Positions 35,293 to 43,705 of a DNA stretch of 64,000 nt are shown here, piece by piece. The translations under genes and the position numbers were made by a program. How positions within the stretch are numbered: the first letter of the stretch is position 1; the number at the start of each line of letters is the position of its first letter. Origin of the DNA: Marivivens sp. (GTDB lineage: Bacteria > Pseudomonadota > Alphaproteobacteria > Rhodobacterales > Rhodobacteraceae); assembly GCA_024642115.1 (NCBI GenBank), contig JAHEBU010000001.1, forward strand, positions 124,001 through 188,000, given 5' to 3'. Below the pieces are notes generated by a model. It did no database searches, had not been told where the DNA came from, and saw only the letters and a list, made by a program, of their open reading frames with translations.

Positions 35293-35981
35293 TCCTGACC
35301 GACTTTGGCAAGGCGCTGGCCCAACTTTCCGACCCGCGCTTTCGCCGGGTGATCCTGCTTGGCCTGGGGCTGACGACGGCGCTGCTGGTGGCGGCCTATG
35401 CGGGGCTGCTCTGGATCATCAACAGCCTTGCCCCCGGCAGCGTCGAAATCCCCGGCATCGGCCCGGTAACATGGCTGGGCGACCTGCTGGGCTGGGGGTC
35501 ACTGATCCTGATGCTGGTCTGTTCAGTGTTCCTGATGGTGCCGGTGGCCAGTGCGATCACCTCGATGTTTCTGGATGACGTGGCCCAGGCGGTCGAGGAC
35601 AAACATTACCCCAACCTCCCCCCGGTCCCGGCCCAGCCGTTTTCCGAGGCGCTGCGCGATACGGTCAACTTTCTGGGGGTGCTGATCGGGGCCAACCTTC
35701 TGGCCTTCATCCTCTATGCGATCCTGCCCTTCGGGGCGCTGCCGATCTTTTACGGGCTGAACGGGTTTCTGCTGGGGCGAGAGTATTTTCAACTGGCAGC
35801 GATGCGCAGGCTGGGGCGGGCCGGGGCGAAACAGCTTCGGTCACGACATTGGGGGACGATCTGGCTGGCCGGGTGCCTTATGGCGCTGCCATTATCCGTG
35901 CCGCTGGTGAACCTGTTCATCCCGGTGCTGGGGGCTGCGACCTTCACCCACCTCTTTCACCGGCTCAGTTCGACCCGATAG
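35289..35981 (+). CDS. EI24/CysZ-like membrane protein
   Basis: A 230-residue inner-membrane protein of the EI24 family, which includes the sulfate permease CysZ. Helices around VILLGLGLTTALLVAAYAGL, LILMLVCSVFLMVPVASAI, LIGANLLAFILYAIL and LAGCLMALPLSVPLV; FLDDVAQAVEDKHYP and GREYFQLAAMRR are family features. Sulfate transport is possible but not shown. Its end overlaps DUF1467 by 17 bases. Confidence 0.88.
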   Translation: MILTDFGKALAQLSDPRFRRVILLGLGLTTALLVAAYAGLLWIINSLAPGSVEIPGIGPVTWLGDLLGWGSLILMLVCSVFLMVPVASAITSMFLDDVAQAVEDKHYPNLPPVPAQPFSEALRDTVNFLGVLIGANLLAFILYAILPFGALPIFYGLNGFLLGREYFQLAAMRRLGRAGAKQLRSRHWGTIWLAGCLMALPLSVPLVNLFIPVLGAATFTHLFHRLSSTR

Positions 35982-36252
35982 GGGTGGACACCATCCGGTG
36001 AAACCAACCGAAATCGTCGATGGTGACAAAACCGGAAAAGATCACGCCGACAACGACGATCCACAGCGGCACGGCGACCATCGTGACCACCCGCGCCTTG
36101 CGTTTAAAGCTGAAGTTGGCAGGGGCCGAGGCATGGGTGCCCGGCTCGACCGTCCCCTGCTCTCCTTGGGTTTCCAACCGCAGGGGCAACAGGACGAAAA
36201 AGGTCAGCCACCAGATGACGGCCAGCAATACGATGGCGGATACGATGCTCAT
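35965..36252 (-). CDS. DUF1467 family membrane protein
   Basis: A 95-residue protein of the alphaproteobacterial DUF1467 family. Helix 1 IVSAIVLLAVIWWLTFFVLLP, the loop LRLETQGEQGTVEPGTHASAP with the characteristic ETQGE-x-GxxEPGT-x-xSAP, then helix 2 VVTMVAVPLWIVVVGVIF. Function unknown. In this clade it is regularly found next to methylmalonyl-CoA epimerase, as here. Confidence 0.92.
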   Translation of the reverse strand: MSIVSAIVLLAVIWWLTFFVLLPLRLETQGEQGTVEPGTHASAPANFSFKRKARVVTMVAVPLWIVVVGVIFSGFVTIDDFGWFHRMVSTPIGSN

Positions 36253-36276
36253 GATCGGGGTCCTTTCAGGACGGGC

Positions 36277-36681
36277 TCAGACCTGTTCCAACTCGATCAG
36301 GCAGCCGTTGAAATCCTTGGGGTGCAGGAACAGGACGGGCTTGCCATGCGCGCCGATCTTGGGCTCGCCCGTTCCCAGCACGCGTGCTCCCGACGCTGTC
36401 AGGCGGTCGCGGGCGGCCAGAATATCGTCCACCTCGTAACACATGTGGTGGATGCCCCCGCTTGGGTTCTTGTCCAGAAAGCCCTGAATTGGAGATGCGT
36501 CGCCCAGCGGATACAAAAGCTCGACCTTGGTATTGGGCAGGGTGATGAACACAACGGTCACCCCGTGGTCGGGTTCATCCTGTGCGGGGCCAACATCGGC
36601 GCCCAGCGTATCGCGGTATTGGGCGACCGCAGCTTCCAGATCAGGGACCGCGATGGCCACATGGTTCAGGCGTCCGATCAT
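36277..36681 (-). CDS. mce: methylmalonyl-CoA epimerase
   Basis: A 134-residue VOC-fold enzyme: LNHVAIAVPDLEAAVAQYRDTLG, TKVELLYPLGDASPIQGFLDKNP, GIHHMCYEVDDILAARDRL and the C-terminal FNGCLIELEQV. The two His and two Glu metal ligands are in place. It interconverts the epimers of methylmalonyl-CoA (and ethylmalonyl-CoA), used in propionate and ethylmalonyl-CoA pathways of this group. Confidence 0.94.
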   Translation of the reverse strand: MIGRLNHVAIAVPDLEAAVAQYRDTLGADVGPAQDEPDHGVTVVFITLPNTKVELLYPLGDASPIQGFLDKNPSGGIHHMCYEVDDILAARDRLTASGARVLGTGEPKIGAHGKPVLFLHPKDFNGCLIELEQV

Positions 36682-36852
36682 CTGGTCTCTCCCTTCGGTT
36701 CGACCCCGGTTTAGGGCGGCAGACGACAGGGTGCAATCGTTACGCGTTCTCCACAGGCGCGTCGCGGCGTCGCGGCCATTAACCCAACCGTAACCCTGTT
36801 CGGCGTTTGATGAGTCGTCTGCCCATTAACCTTGCCCCCGGGATACCCTGCC

Positions 36853-37569
36853 ATGGATACGCTCGACAACCTGATGACCCTGCCTGCGCCGACCCAGAAC
36901 CGGCCCCTTTTGGGGCTGACCGTCCTCGTGGTCGAGGATAGCCGTTACGCGTGCGAGGCGATGCGCCTTTTGTGCCAGAAGTCCGGGGCGCGCATCCGGC
37001 GGGCCGACAGCCTTTATTCGGCGCGGCGGCACCTGTCGGTCTACCGGCCCACGGTCGTCATCGTCGATCTGGGCCTGCCCGACGGCGCGGGCGAGGATCT
37101 GATCACCGATCTGGACCGGGCAACGCCGCGCGTCGATGTCATTCTGGCCACCAGCGGCGACCCAGATGCCGAACTGCGGGCGCGGATTGCCGGGGCCGAC
37201 GGGTTCATCGCCAAACCCATCGCCAGCCTCGCGCAGTTTCAGTCGGCCATCCTGCGGCACCTTCCCGCAGAACGGCAACCCCCCGGCCTGCGCCAGATAT
37301 CCGAGGAAACGATCGCCCCCGATCCGATCGCCTATCGCGACGATCTGGCCCATGTGGCGCATGTGCTGTCGGGCGAGGAAAGCCGCGCCTCGATCGACTA
37401 CGTCACCCAGTTTCTGGGCGGCGTGGCGCGCAGTGCACAGGATCGTGCCTTGACCGAAGTTGTGTCCGAACTCGCCTCGCGCCACCGCGACGGCCTGTCG
37501 ATCCGGCCAGAAATGGCGCGACTGGCGGCGATACTGCAAACCCGGCTAACGGGGGCCAGCCTGCCCTGA
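36853..37569 (+). CDS. response regulator with receiver domain and unknown output
   Basis: A 238-residue protein with a complete receiver domain: acidic pair in LVVEDSRYA, phosphoacceptor D72 in VIVDLGLPDG, switch Ser in LATSGD and Lys in IAKPI. The C-terminal ~100 residues (RDDLAHVAHVLSGEESRASIDYVTQFLGGVAR) are helical and carry no DNA-binding motif that I recognise. A GANTC site (36812-36816) and CATTAAC repeats lie just upstream, suggesting cell-cycle control. No kinase lies nearby. Confidence 0.85.
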   Translation: MDTLDNLMTLPAPTQNRPLLGLTVLVVEDSRYACEAMRLLCQKSGARIRRADSLYSARRHLSVYRPTVVIVDLGLPDGAGEDLITDLDRATPRVDVILATSGDPDAELRARIAGADGFIAKPIASLAQFQSAILRHLPAERQPPGLRQISEETIAPDPIAYRDDLAHVAHVLSGEESRASIDYVTQFLGGVARSAQDRALTEVVSELASRHRDGLSIRPEMARLAAILQTRLTGASLP

Positions 37570-37705
37570 CCCCTCTGGCCACGGCCACAATTCTGCCGCC
37601 AAGCCGCCCGGCCGGTCCGCAAAGAACCCCGGTTTCGGCCCATTCAAACCGCATTTCCGGATCATCCAAAGGTCAGGCAACAGGACTGACCAAAGGGTTT
37701 CCCAG

Positions 37706-37888
37706 ATGGCACATTTCATCGAACGGTTCACCGACGACGACGCCGGAAATTCGCTGATCGACTGGATGGTTCTGACCGCAGGACTGGTCCTGCTGGGGGC
37801 GGCCGTTGTGGCGACCGTGGCGCCCACCGACAGCGCCGTGGCAGTCGGCGACACGGCTATAGTCGCACCGATAAACTCGGGCGTCTGA
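37706..37888 (+). CDS. orphan Flp-pilin-like small protein
   Basis: A 60-residue protein laid out like the Flp pilins at 7.7-8.5 kb: charged leader HFIERFTDDDAG ending in Gly, then NSLIDWMVLTAGLVLLGAAVV and a short polar tail. The shared DWxVLTA core and near-identical length are convincing. It lies 16 kb from the Tad locus and its tail differs, so it may be a minor pilin, a decoy, or a degenerated duplicate. Confidence 0.75.
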   Translation: MAHFIERFTDDDAGNSLIDWMVLTAGLVLLGAAVVATVAPTDSAVAVGDTAIVAPINSGV

Positions 37889-37925
37889 TCCCGTCGGCCT
37901 GTTTAAACAAATTCAGCCAAACCAT

Positions 37926-37945
37926 TCTAGTATAAAGATACTAGA
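37926..37945. repeat. short perfect hairpin between convergent genes
   Basis: TCTAGTAT (37926-37933) and ATACTAGA (37938-37945) pair perfectly around AAAG. The stem overlaps the stop codon of the DUF1501 gene and lies 38 bases after the Flp-like gene. It is AT-rich and lacks a clear T-run, so terminator activity is uncertain. Confidence 0.45.
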
Positions 37946-39164
37946 GCAAAAGTCCTGGATCGGCCCCCAGATCGAGCCCCGGGAAAATCGCGCGTTCCAC
38001 CACGCCGCTGTCCACCCCGAACATGCCTCGCATGATCCATCCGGCATGGGCGCGCACATCGCGGGTCGGCATCAGGTCCCGGCCCGCATAAAGATCACCA
38101 TCGGCCAGCCCCGGCCAGTCCGCGACGACGCGCCCGCCGCGAATGGCCCCGCCCGCAAACACCATCGCACCACCCGTCCCGTGATCGGTACCACGGGTGC
38201 CGTTCTCGCGGGCGGTGCGGCCGAATTCGGTCATGCAGACCACTGCCGTCTTTCCCCAGACATCCCCAAGGCCCGCCTTGAGCGTCAGGATCGTGTCCGA
38301 CAACGTTCCCAGCGCCCGACCCAGCGGCCCGGATTGCGCATTATGGGTATCCCATCCGGGGATCGAAAAACTGGCGATCCGCGTGTCGCCGCGCAGCCGG
38401 GCAGCCGCGAATTCGGCCAGCTTGACGTGATCTCCGGTCATCTGCACGCCCGCCATCATCGGGCTGGCGGCCATGTCGCTATCCAGCGTGGCATCGCCGC
38501 CCGCATCGGCGGCAATCTGTTCGGCGATGGTGATAGCCTCGCTTGACGCCTGCTGAAACAGCGGGTCGTCGTGGAATACCATGTCCAGCAGACGCTTGGC
38601 CTGCGGCGACAGCTCCAGCTTTGTATCAGGCGCCCACTGGGAAACGTCCGCCTGCCCCTTGAGGATCAAAAGCTGTTCGCGACCAATGGCATAGGCGGTC
38701 TCGGCGCTGACACCTGGAACGGTCTGCATCAACCGGTTCAACCAGCCGTCGCGCACCCCAGTCCCCAATGCGGCCACCCCCGCCTCCAGGATATCCTGCC
38801 CGTCGAAATGGCTGCGCTTGTCGCGGTAGGGGGTCGATACGGCATGGGAAAAGGCCAACTCGCCCTTGGCCCACAGCGGCATCAACGGGGCCAGCGCCGG
38901 ATGCAGGGAATAAAACCCGTCCAGATCCGCCGCCGCCTCGCCCGCCGCCAGCGTCGGGCGCAGGCCCGCATAGGCAGCGTCGCCATAGGGCTGCACCGCG
39001 TCCAGCCCGTCCATGGCCCCGCGCAGGATCAGCGCGATCAGCCGATTGTCCCAAGGGGCGCTGGCAAAGGCTACCGGCGTCAACAGCGGACTGGCCGCCG
39101 CCGAACAGCCCAGCGCCGCCCCGGTCAACAGGAACTTGCGACGGTTCATCCCGATCAGCGCCAT
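37941..39164 (-). CDS. DUF1501 family protein, Tat-type signal
   Basis: A 407-residue exported protein. MNRRKFLLTGAALGCSAAAS is a twin-arginine signal. The DUF1501 body follows: LIALILRGAMDGLDAVQPYGD, YRDKRSHFDGQDILEAG, WDTHNAQSGPLGRALGTL, CMTEFGRTARENGTRGTDHGTGGAMVF. The fold is alkaline-phosphatase-like. AAGGAG precedes the ATG at 39164; starting at the second Met would also keep the signal. Only 4 bases separate it from the DUF1800 gene, its usual companion. Confidence 0.92.
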   Translation of the reverse strand: MALIGMNRRKFLLTGAALGCSAAASPLLTPVAFASAPWDNRLIALILRGAMDGLDAVQPYGDAAYAGLRPTLAAGEAAADLDGFYSLHPALAPLMPLWAKGELAFSHAVSTPYRDKRSHFDGQDILEAGVAALGTGVRDGWLNRLMQTVPGVSAETAYAIGREQLLILKGQADVSQWAPDTKLELSPQAKRLLDMVFHDDPLFQQASSEAITIAEQIAADAGGDATLDSDMAASPMMAGVQMTGDHVKLAEFAAARLRGDTRIASFSIPGWDTHNAQSGPLGRALGTLSDTILTLKAGLGDVWGKTAVVCMTEFGRTARENGTRGTDHGTGGAMVFAGGAIRGGRVVADWPGLADGDLYAGRDLMPTRDVRAHAGWIMRGMFGVDSGVVERAIFPGLDLGADPGLLL

Positions 39165-39168
39165 CGGC

Positions 39169-40554
39169 TCAACTCCTTTGGAACGCGGCCGAGGACAGGA
39201 TCACACCCACCCCCTCGACCTTTGATTCGGCGGCCCGGGCGGCAAACACGACCGGATCGGGCGGGGTCGGGCCAAGGGCGGTCAGGACCAGATCGCGCGG
39301 ATCGGGCAGGTCCTTGACCAGCCGCCCGGGGGCCGACATGGCCCAGTTGATCCGGGCGGCCATCCCCTGCGGCGTGATCCACGCCCCCGCCGCCTCGGCC
39401 CAACCATCGGGGCCAACAGGCTTTTCCCAGGTCTGACCCATCAGGACCAGCGGCTGTTGCAACCGCTGACGCAGGGTCTGCGGGGTCGCCCCCGCCACCT
39501 CGTCTGCATCGACGCCCAGCGCGCGCAGGGCCGATACGACAAATCGCAGCGGTTGTTTCACCTTGCCGCCCTCGGTCAGCCACGACGCCGGATGATCCAG
39601 CATCGTGGCATAAACCGCTGCCAAATCGCCGCCGGTCTGCGAAAACGTCGCCGCCATCGCCGCGACCAGGGCCGGATCAGGCTCATCCGCCACGAAATGC
39701 CCGGCAATCTGCCCCGCGATGAATTGCGCCGTCGCCGGATTGACCGCCAAATCGTCCAGCGCGGCAAATATGGTCTCCAGCGAGGATTGGTCCGAATAGG
39801 TCACCCCCAGCACTGTCTCTGCCCCCGGCTCGGCCTGCCGGGGGTTATAGGCGAACCCGTCCATCCGATCGACCGTCAGCCCGGTCAGCAATTCGGCCAT
39901 CTGGCGCACATCGTCCTGCGTGTAGGGGCCATTCACCCCGACCGTGTGCAGTTCCAACAACTCGCGGGCGAGGTTCTCGTTCAACCCCTTGCGCCCGCCC
40001 CGCGCCGCCCGGCTATCCGGCCCGACCGAGGCCGACTGGTCCAGATACAGCAGCATCATCGGGTGGGTGACAACGGCCTTGAGCATATCGGCAAACCGCC
40101 CGCCCACATGGGGGCGGATCGCCTCTTCCACATAGGGGGTCACCAGATGGGCGATGATCCCCTGCTTGGCCCGGACGGTAAAATGGTCGGCCCAGAACCA
40201 GGTCAACCGTTCGCGAAACGCATCCTCGGCCCCGATACCCCGGGCAACAGTGGCCCCGAAATTGGCCAGCCCCAGCGCGCGGGCCGCGTCCCGCTGCACC
40301 ACATATCGGGCCTGCACGGCAGCAATATCCTCGGCAATACCGGCCTTTTCGGCATTGCGCCGCTCCTTCGCCAGCTTGGCCATGTCGGGCATGGTCGGTT
40401 CAGCCTGCGCAAACACTGGGATCGGCCAACGGGCGGCAGCCCGGTCCGGTCCGGCAAGGGCGGACAGCATTGACGCGGCATCGGCGGGCGGTGGCACGGC
40501 GGGCGATAACCCCGTACCGAACCGGATCGCACCAAGGTCAGGGTCGAAAGGCAT
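39169..40554 (-). CDS. DUF1800 family protein
   Basis: A 461-residue protein: AIRFGTGLSP at the N-terminus, then RLTWFWADHFTVRAKQGIIAHLV, THPMMLLYLDQSASVGP, GLNENLARELLELHTVGVNGPYTQDDVRQMAELLTG and GGKVKQPLRFVVSALRALG, all DUF1800 signatures. No signal peptide is apparent, so it may leave the cell with the Tat-exported DUF1501 partner (inference). Function unknown. Confidence 0.92.
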   Translation of the reverse strand: MPFDPDLGAIRFGTGLSPAVPPPADAASMLSALAGPDRAAARWPIPVFAQAEPTMPDMAKLAKERRNAEKAGIAEDIAAVQARYVVQRDAARALGLANFGATVARGIGAEDAFRERLTWFWADHFTVRAKQGIIAHLVTPYVEEAIRPHVGGRFADMLKAVVTHPMMLLYLDQSASVGPDSRAARGGRKGLNENLARELLELHTVGVNGPYTQDDVRQMAELLTGLTVDRMDGFAYNPRQAEPGAETVLGVTYSDQSSLETIFAALDDLAVNPATAQFIAGQIAGHFVADEPDPALVAAMAATFSQTGGDLAAVYATMLDHPASWLTEGGKVKQPLRFVVSALRALGVDADEVAGATPQTLRQRLQQPLVLMGQTWEKPVGPDGWAEAAGAWITPQGMAARINWAMSAPGRLVKDLPDPRDLVLTALGPTPPDPVVFAARAAESKVEGVGVILSSAAFQRS

Positions 40555-40661
40555 CGTCGGGTCCTCGCTGACGGCAGGCTCTGCCGTTATCTAAGGACTT
40601 TCAACGCGCTTTGCCCGCCCTTCCGTCGCAATCGGCGGAAATTTGATCGACGGCGACCGGG

Positions 40662-41489
40662 TCAGGCCGCGTGACAGCAGGGATGCTTGCGGATCTGGGT
40701 GATCTGCGCCTCGTTGAACACCCAGGTCCAGCCTTCGTTGCGACCCGTGGCGCTCATGATGTTCTGAGCATGGGTGTGATGGACAGGGACAAAGTTCTGG
40801 CCCAGCAGCACATGGCCCACCTCATGGCCCAGATCGACCGCGCCCGCAGCCTTGGCCACCGTGGCGGTCGGTTTGCCCGGCGCATGGCCGCCGCAGCCCA
40901 CGACACCCAGCATGTCGTTCACGAAATAGACCTTGACGTCATAGCCCGGCGCATGTGGCCCCAGCTTGTGCAGCTCGCCATATTCGCCGTCGGTCAGGTT
41001 CCATTTGCACTCCTGGTCGATCTTGCTGAACAGGGCCGTCTGTTCGGGCGTGATCGCCAGCGACATACCCGACGCCATTTCAAGCAAAATACCGTATTGG
41101 TCGTAGCAATCTCTCGCTTTCCTGAACAACGCGTCAAAGCTGACATCGGTCAGGCTGATCGACCGGAAATGCAGACGCACCTTGTGGGTGACACCGGGGA
41201 CCACGGCATCGAACTTGGCCATCGTGTTGGCGCCCACGACCCCGTCGTCCTTCAACTGGTTCTTGCGCTGGAAATCCTGTACGGCGGCTTCGGTTTCCGA
41301 CCCGAAATCGCCATCCGGGCTGAAATTGGCACCGCCCGTCGATTTGGGCAGCTTGTAACCAAGGTCCAACAGGGCGAACTGCAACACATGCACCCCCTGC
41401 CCCTTGGACCCCTTTTTCAGGGCCGGGCTGTTGGTCGCTGCGGATTTAAGCTGGGTATTGTAGCGGAATCTGGGGTTGGACAATGCCAT
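40662..41489 (-). CDS. peptidoglycan-binding protein with zincin-type metallopeptidase domain
   Basis: A 275-residue protein. Residues about 25-95 form a PG_binding_1 domain (GSKGQGVHVLQFALLDLGYKL, GDFGSETEAAVQDFQRKNQL, VGANTMAKFD). The C-terminal half has HEVGH (H222-H226), GQNFVPVHHTH and then NIMSATG, a Met-turn-like stretch, giving a zincin protease pattern with the third His later than in HExxHxxGxxH. I see no signal peptide: the chain begins MALSNPRFRYNTQ. Cys near the C-terminus (KHPCCHAA). It could be exported by a non-Sec route or released by lysis. Confidence 0.72.
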   Translation of the reverse strand: MALSNPRFRYNTQLKSAATNSPALKKGSKGQGVHVLQFALLDLGYKLPKSTGGANFSPDGDFGSETEAAVQDFQRKNQLKDDGVVGANTMAKFDAVVPGVTHKVRLHFRSISLTDVSFDALFRKARDCYDQYGILLEMASGMSLAITPEQTALFSKIDQECKWNLTDGEYGELHKLGPHAPGYDVKVYFVNDMLGVVGCGGHAPGKPTATVAKAAGAVDLGHEVGHVLLGQNFVPVHHTHAQNIMSATGRNEGWTWVFNEAQITQIRKHPCCHAA

Positions 41490-41587
41490 GGCGCACCTCG
41501 GTCGGAAAAAAGCGGAAGTGATTCAATACCCCCAATATATCCTGCCCGTTCGATCCCGCCTAGCGGTGGATTCCCTGACCCGACGCC

Positions 41588-43531
41588 TCAGCTTTCCGGC
41601 GGCACCACGCGAAGGCGCAATTCGCGCAACTGCTCGTTCATCGGCTCTGACGGCGCGCCCATCATCACGTCCTCGGCCCGCTGGTTCATCGGGAACATGA
41701 TGACCTCGCGGATGTTCGCCTGATCGGCGAGCAGCATGACAATCCGGTCGATCCCCGCCGCACAGCCGCCGTGGGGCGGTGCGCCGTATTGGAACGCGTT
41801 GACCATGCCGCCGAACCGCTTGCGCACCTCGTCCTCGCCATATCCGGCAATGTCGAACGCCTTGAACATGATCTCGGGCTTGTGGTTCCGGATGGCCCCG
41901 CTGACCAGTTCATAGCCGTTGCAGGCCAGATCATACTGAAACCCGCGCACGTCCAGCGGATCACCCAACAGGGCGTCCATCCCGCCTTGGGGCATGGAAA
42001 AGGGGTTATGTTCAAACTCATACCCGCCCTTGTCTTCGTCCTTCTGATAGATCGGGAAATCCACGATCCACGCAAAGGCAAAGCGGTTGACCTCGGTCAG
42101 ACCCAGTTCGTCGCCAATGACCGTGCGGGCCTTTCCAGCCACCTTTTCAAAGGCCGAAGGCTTGCCCCCAAGGAAGAAAGCCGCGTCGCCCATGTCCAGA
42201 CCCAGTTGCAAACGAATGGCTTCGGCCCGCTCGGGTCCGATGTTCTTGGCCAAGGGACCAGCGGCTTCTCCGCCCTCTCCATGAAGCTCCTTAAAGGCGC
42301 TCGACCGTTTTTGATTCTCTAACCTGATTTCTTCAAGCATTTTTGCGCCTTGCGCATGAATCTCGTTTGAGCCTTGGTCATAACCCCGCTGTATCAAAAT
42401 AAGCGCTGGCTGTTCACTAACGAGTTCCGGTCCGCGCCAGAAGATATACCCCATCCCCGGCAGGCCCTCTTTCTGGGCAAAGGCGTTCATCCGGTCGCAG
42501 AACTTACGGCCCACGGGTTCGCCGTTCGGCCCCTTGGGCGCGGGAATGGCGCGGATTTGTGTGCCCTCCTGCTCCAGCAATTTCGCAAAGATCGCAAAGC
42601 CGGACCCGGCGAAATGGTCGCTGACCACCTGCATCCTGATCGGGTTGCGCAGGTCGGGCTTGTCAGTGCCATACCACAGGGCGGCATCGCGGTATGAAAT
42701 CTGCGGCCACGTCGCCGGATCATCCACCTTCCGCCCACCAAATTCGGCAAACACGCCCGCAATGACGGGCGACACGGTGTCGAACACGTCCTGCTGGGTG
42801 ACAAAGCTCATCTCCAGATCCAACTGATAGAAATCAGTGGGCGACCGGTCGGCGCGGGGGTCTTCGTCGCGGAAACAGGGGGCAATCTGGAAATACTTGT
42901 CATAGCCGCTGACCATGATCAGCTGCTTGAACTGCTGGGGGGCCTGCGGCAGGGCGTAGAATTTGCCGGGATGCAGGCGCGACGGCACCAGAAAATCCCG
43001 CGCCCCTTCGGGCGACGACGCGGTGATGATCGGCGTCTGGTATTCGCGGAACCCCTGCCCCCACATGCGCTGGCGCATCGACCGGACGACGTCCGACCGC
43101 AGCTTCATGTTCTCCTGCATCTGCTCGCGGCGCAGGTCGAGGTAGCGATAGCGCAGGCGGGTTTCCTCGGGATATTCCTGATCGCCGAACACCTGCAACG
43201 GCAGTTCGGCCGAGGCGCCCAGCACCTCGATGGCACGCACGAACACCTCAATCTCGCCGGTGGGCAGCTTGGGGTTGATCAGGCTCGCATCGCGGGCCTT
43301 CACCTCGCCGTCAATGCGGATGCACCATTCGCTGCGGACCTTTTCCACCTCGGCAAAGGCGGGGCTGTCGGGGTCGCACAGGACCTGAGTGATCCCGTAA
43401 TGGTCACGCAGGTCGATGAACAGGATGCCGCCATGGTCACGCACCCGGTGAACCCAGCCCGACAGACGGACGGTTTCCCCGACATTGACCTGGGTCAACG
43501 CGGCGCAGGTATGGGTGCGATAGGTATGCAT
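41588..43531 (-). CDS. aspS: aspartate--tRNA ligase with AT-rich insertion
   Basis: A 647-residue class II synthetase. OB-fold anticodon domain ([26 protein letters not shown]), motif 2 [22 protein letters not shown], and motif 3 GIDRIVMLL are normal; the long DLRDHYG start and Rhodobacterales ending are too. The bacterial form is normally about 590 residues. Here about 50 extra residues ([20 protein letters not shown] and on) sit inside the GAD domain, between [10 protein letters not shown] and [14 protein letters not shown]. The reading frame is intact, so the enzyme is presumably active. Confidence 0.96.
   Translation of the reverse strand: MHTYRTHTCAALTQVNVGETVRLSGWVHRVRDHGGILFIDLRDHYGITQVLCDPDSPAFAEVEKVRSEWCIRIDGEVKARDASLINPKLPTGEIEVFVRAIEVLGASAELPLQVFGDQEYPEETRLRYRYLDLRREQMQENMKLRSDVVRSMRQRMWGQGFREYQTPIITASSPEGARDFLVPSRLHPGKFYALPQAPQQFKQLIMVSGYDKYFQIAPCFRDEDPRADRSPTDFYQLDLEMSFVTQQDVFDTVSPVIAGVFAEFGGRKVDDPATWPQISYRDAALWYGTDKPDLRNPIRMQVVSDHFAGSGFAIFAKLLEQEGTQIRAIPAPKGPNGEPVGRKFCDRMNAFAQKEGLPGMGYIFWRGPELVSEQPALILIQRGYDQGSNEIHAQGAKMLEEIRLENQKRSSAFKELHGEGGEAAGPLAKNIGPERAEAIRLQLGLDMGDAAFFLGGKPSAFEKVAGKARTVIGDELGLTEVNRFAFAWIVDFPIYQKDEDKGGYEFEHNPFSMPQGGMDALLGDPLDVRGFQYDLACNGYELVSGAIRNHKPEIMFKAFDIAGYGEDEVRKRFGGMVNAFQYGAPPHGGCAAGIDRIVMLLADQANIREVIMFPMNQRAEDVMMGAPSEPMNEQLRELRLRVVPPES
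42276..42432 (-). other. in-frame AT-rich insertion within aspS
   Basis: The segment encoding [20 protein letters not shown] onward to AFKELHG interrupts the conserved GAD-domain sequence of AspRS. By manual count 42291-42420 is about 45% G+C, while the flanking aspS sequence is GC-rich. Its codon use (TTA, CAA, AAA, ATT) also differs from the rest of the gene. No stop, no intein end motifs, and no flanking direct repeat that I can recognise. Boundaries are approximate. Confidence 0.7.
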
Positions 43532-43705
43532 GGTCGAAACTCCCCCTTGGCGGGATAATGGGCTTGGTGGCGATCAACCGCGTGACAGAACAGAAGTCAA
43601 GGTGCGGGCCGCGCAAAGCCCCTGCCAACCCGGCAAGAGGAACCATTTCGGCCAAAGGGAATTAACGATTCAGACCTGACGCGACCAATCCAAAGGATCA
43701 TCGCC

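Noticed and set aside
42276-42432. An intein or group I/II intron in aspS
   Set aside because: The insertion is only about 50 codons, stays in frame, and shows no intein end motifs or intron structure.
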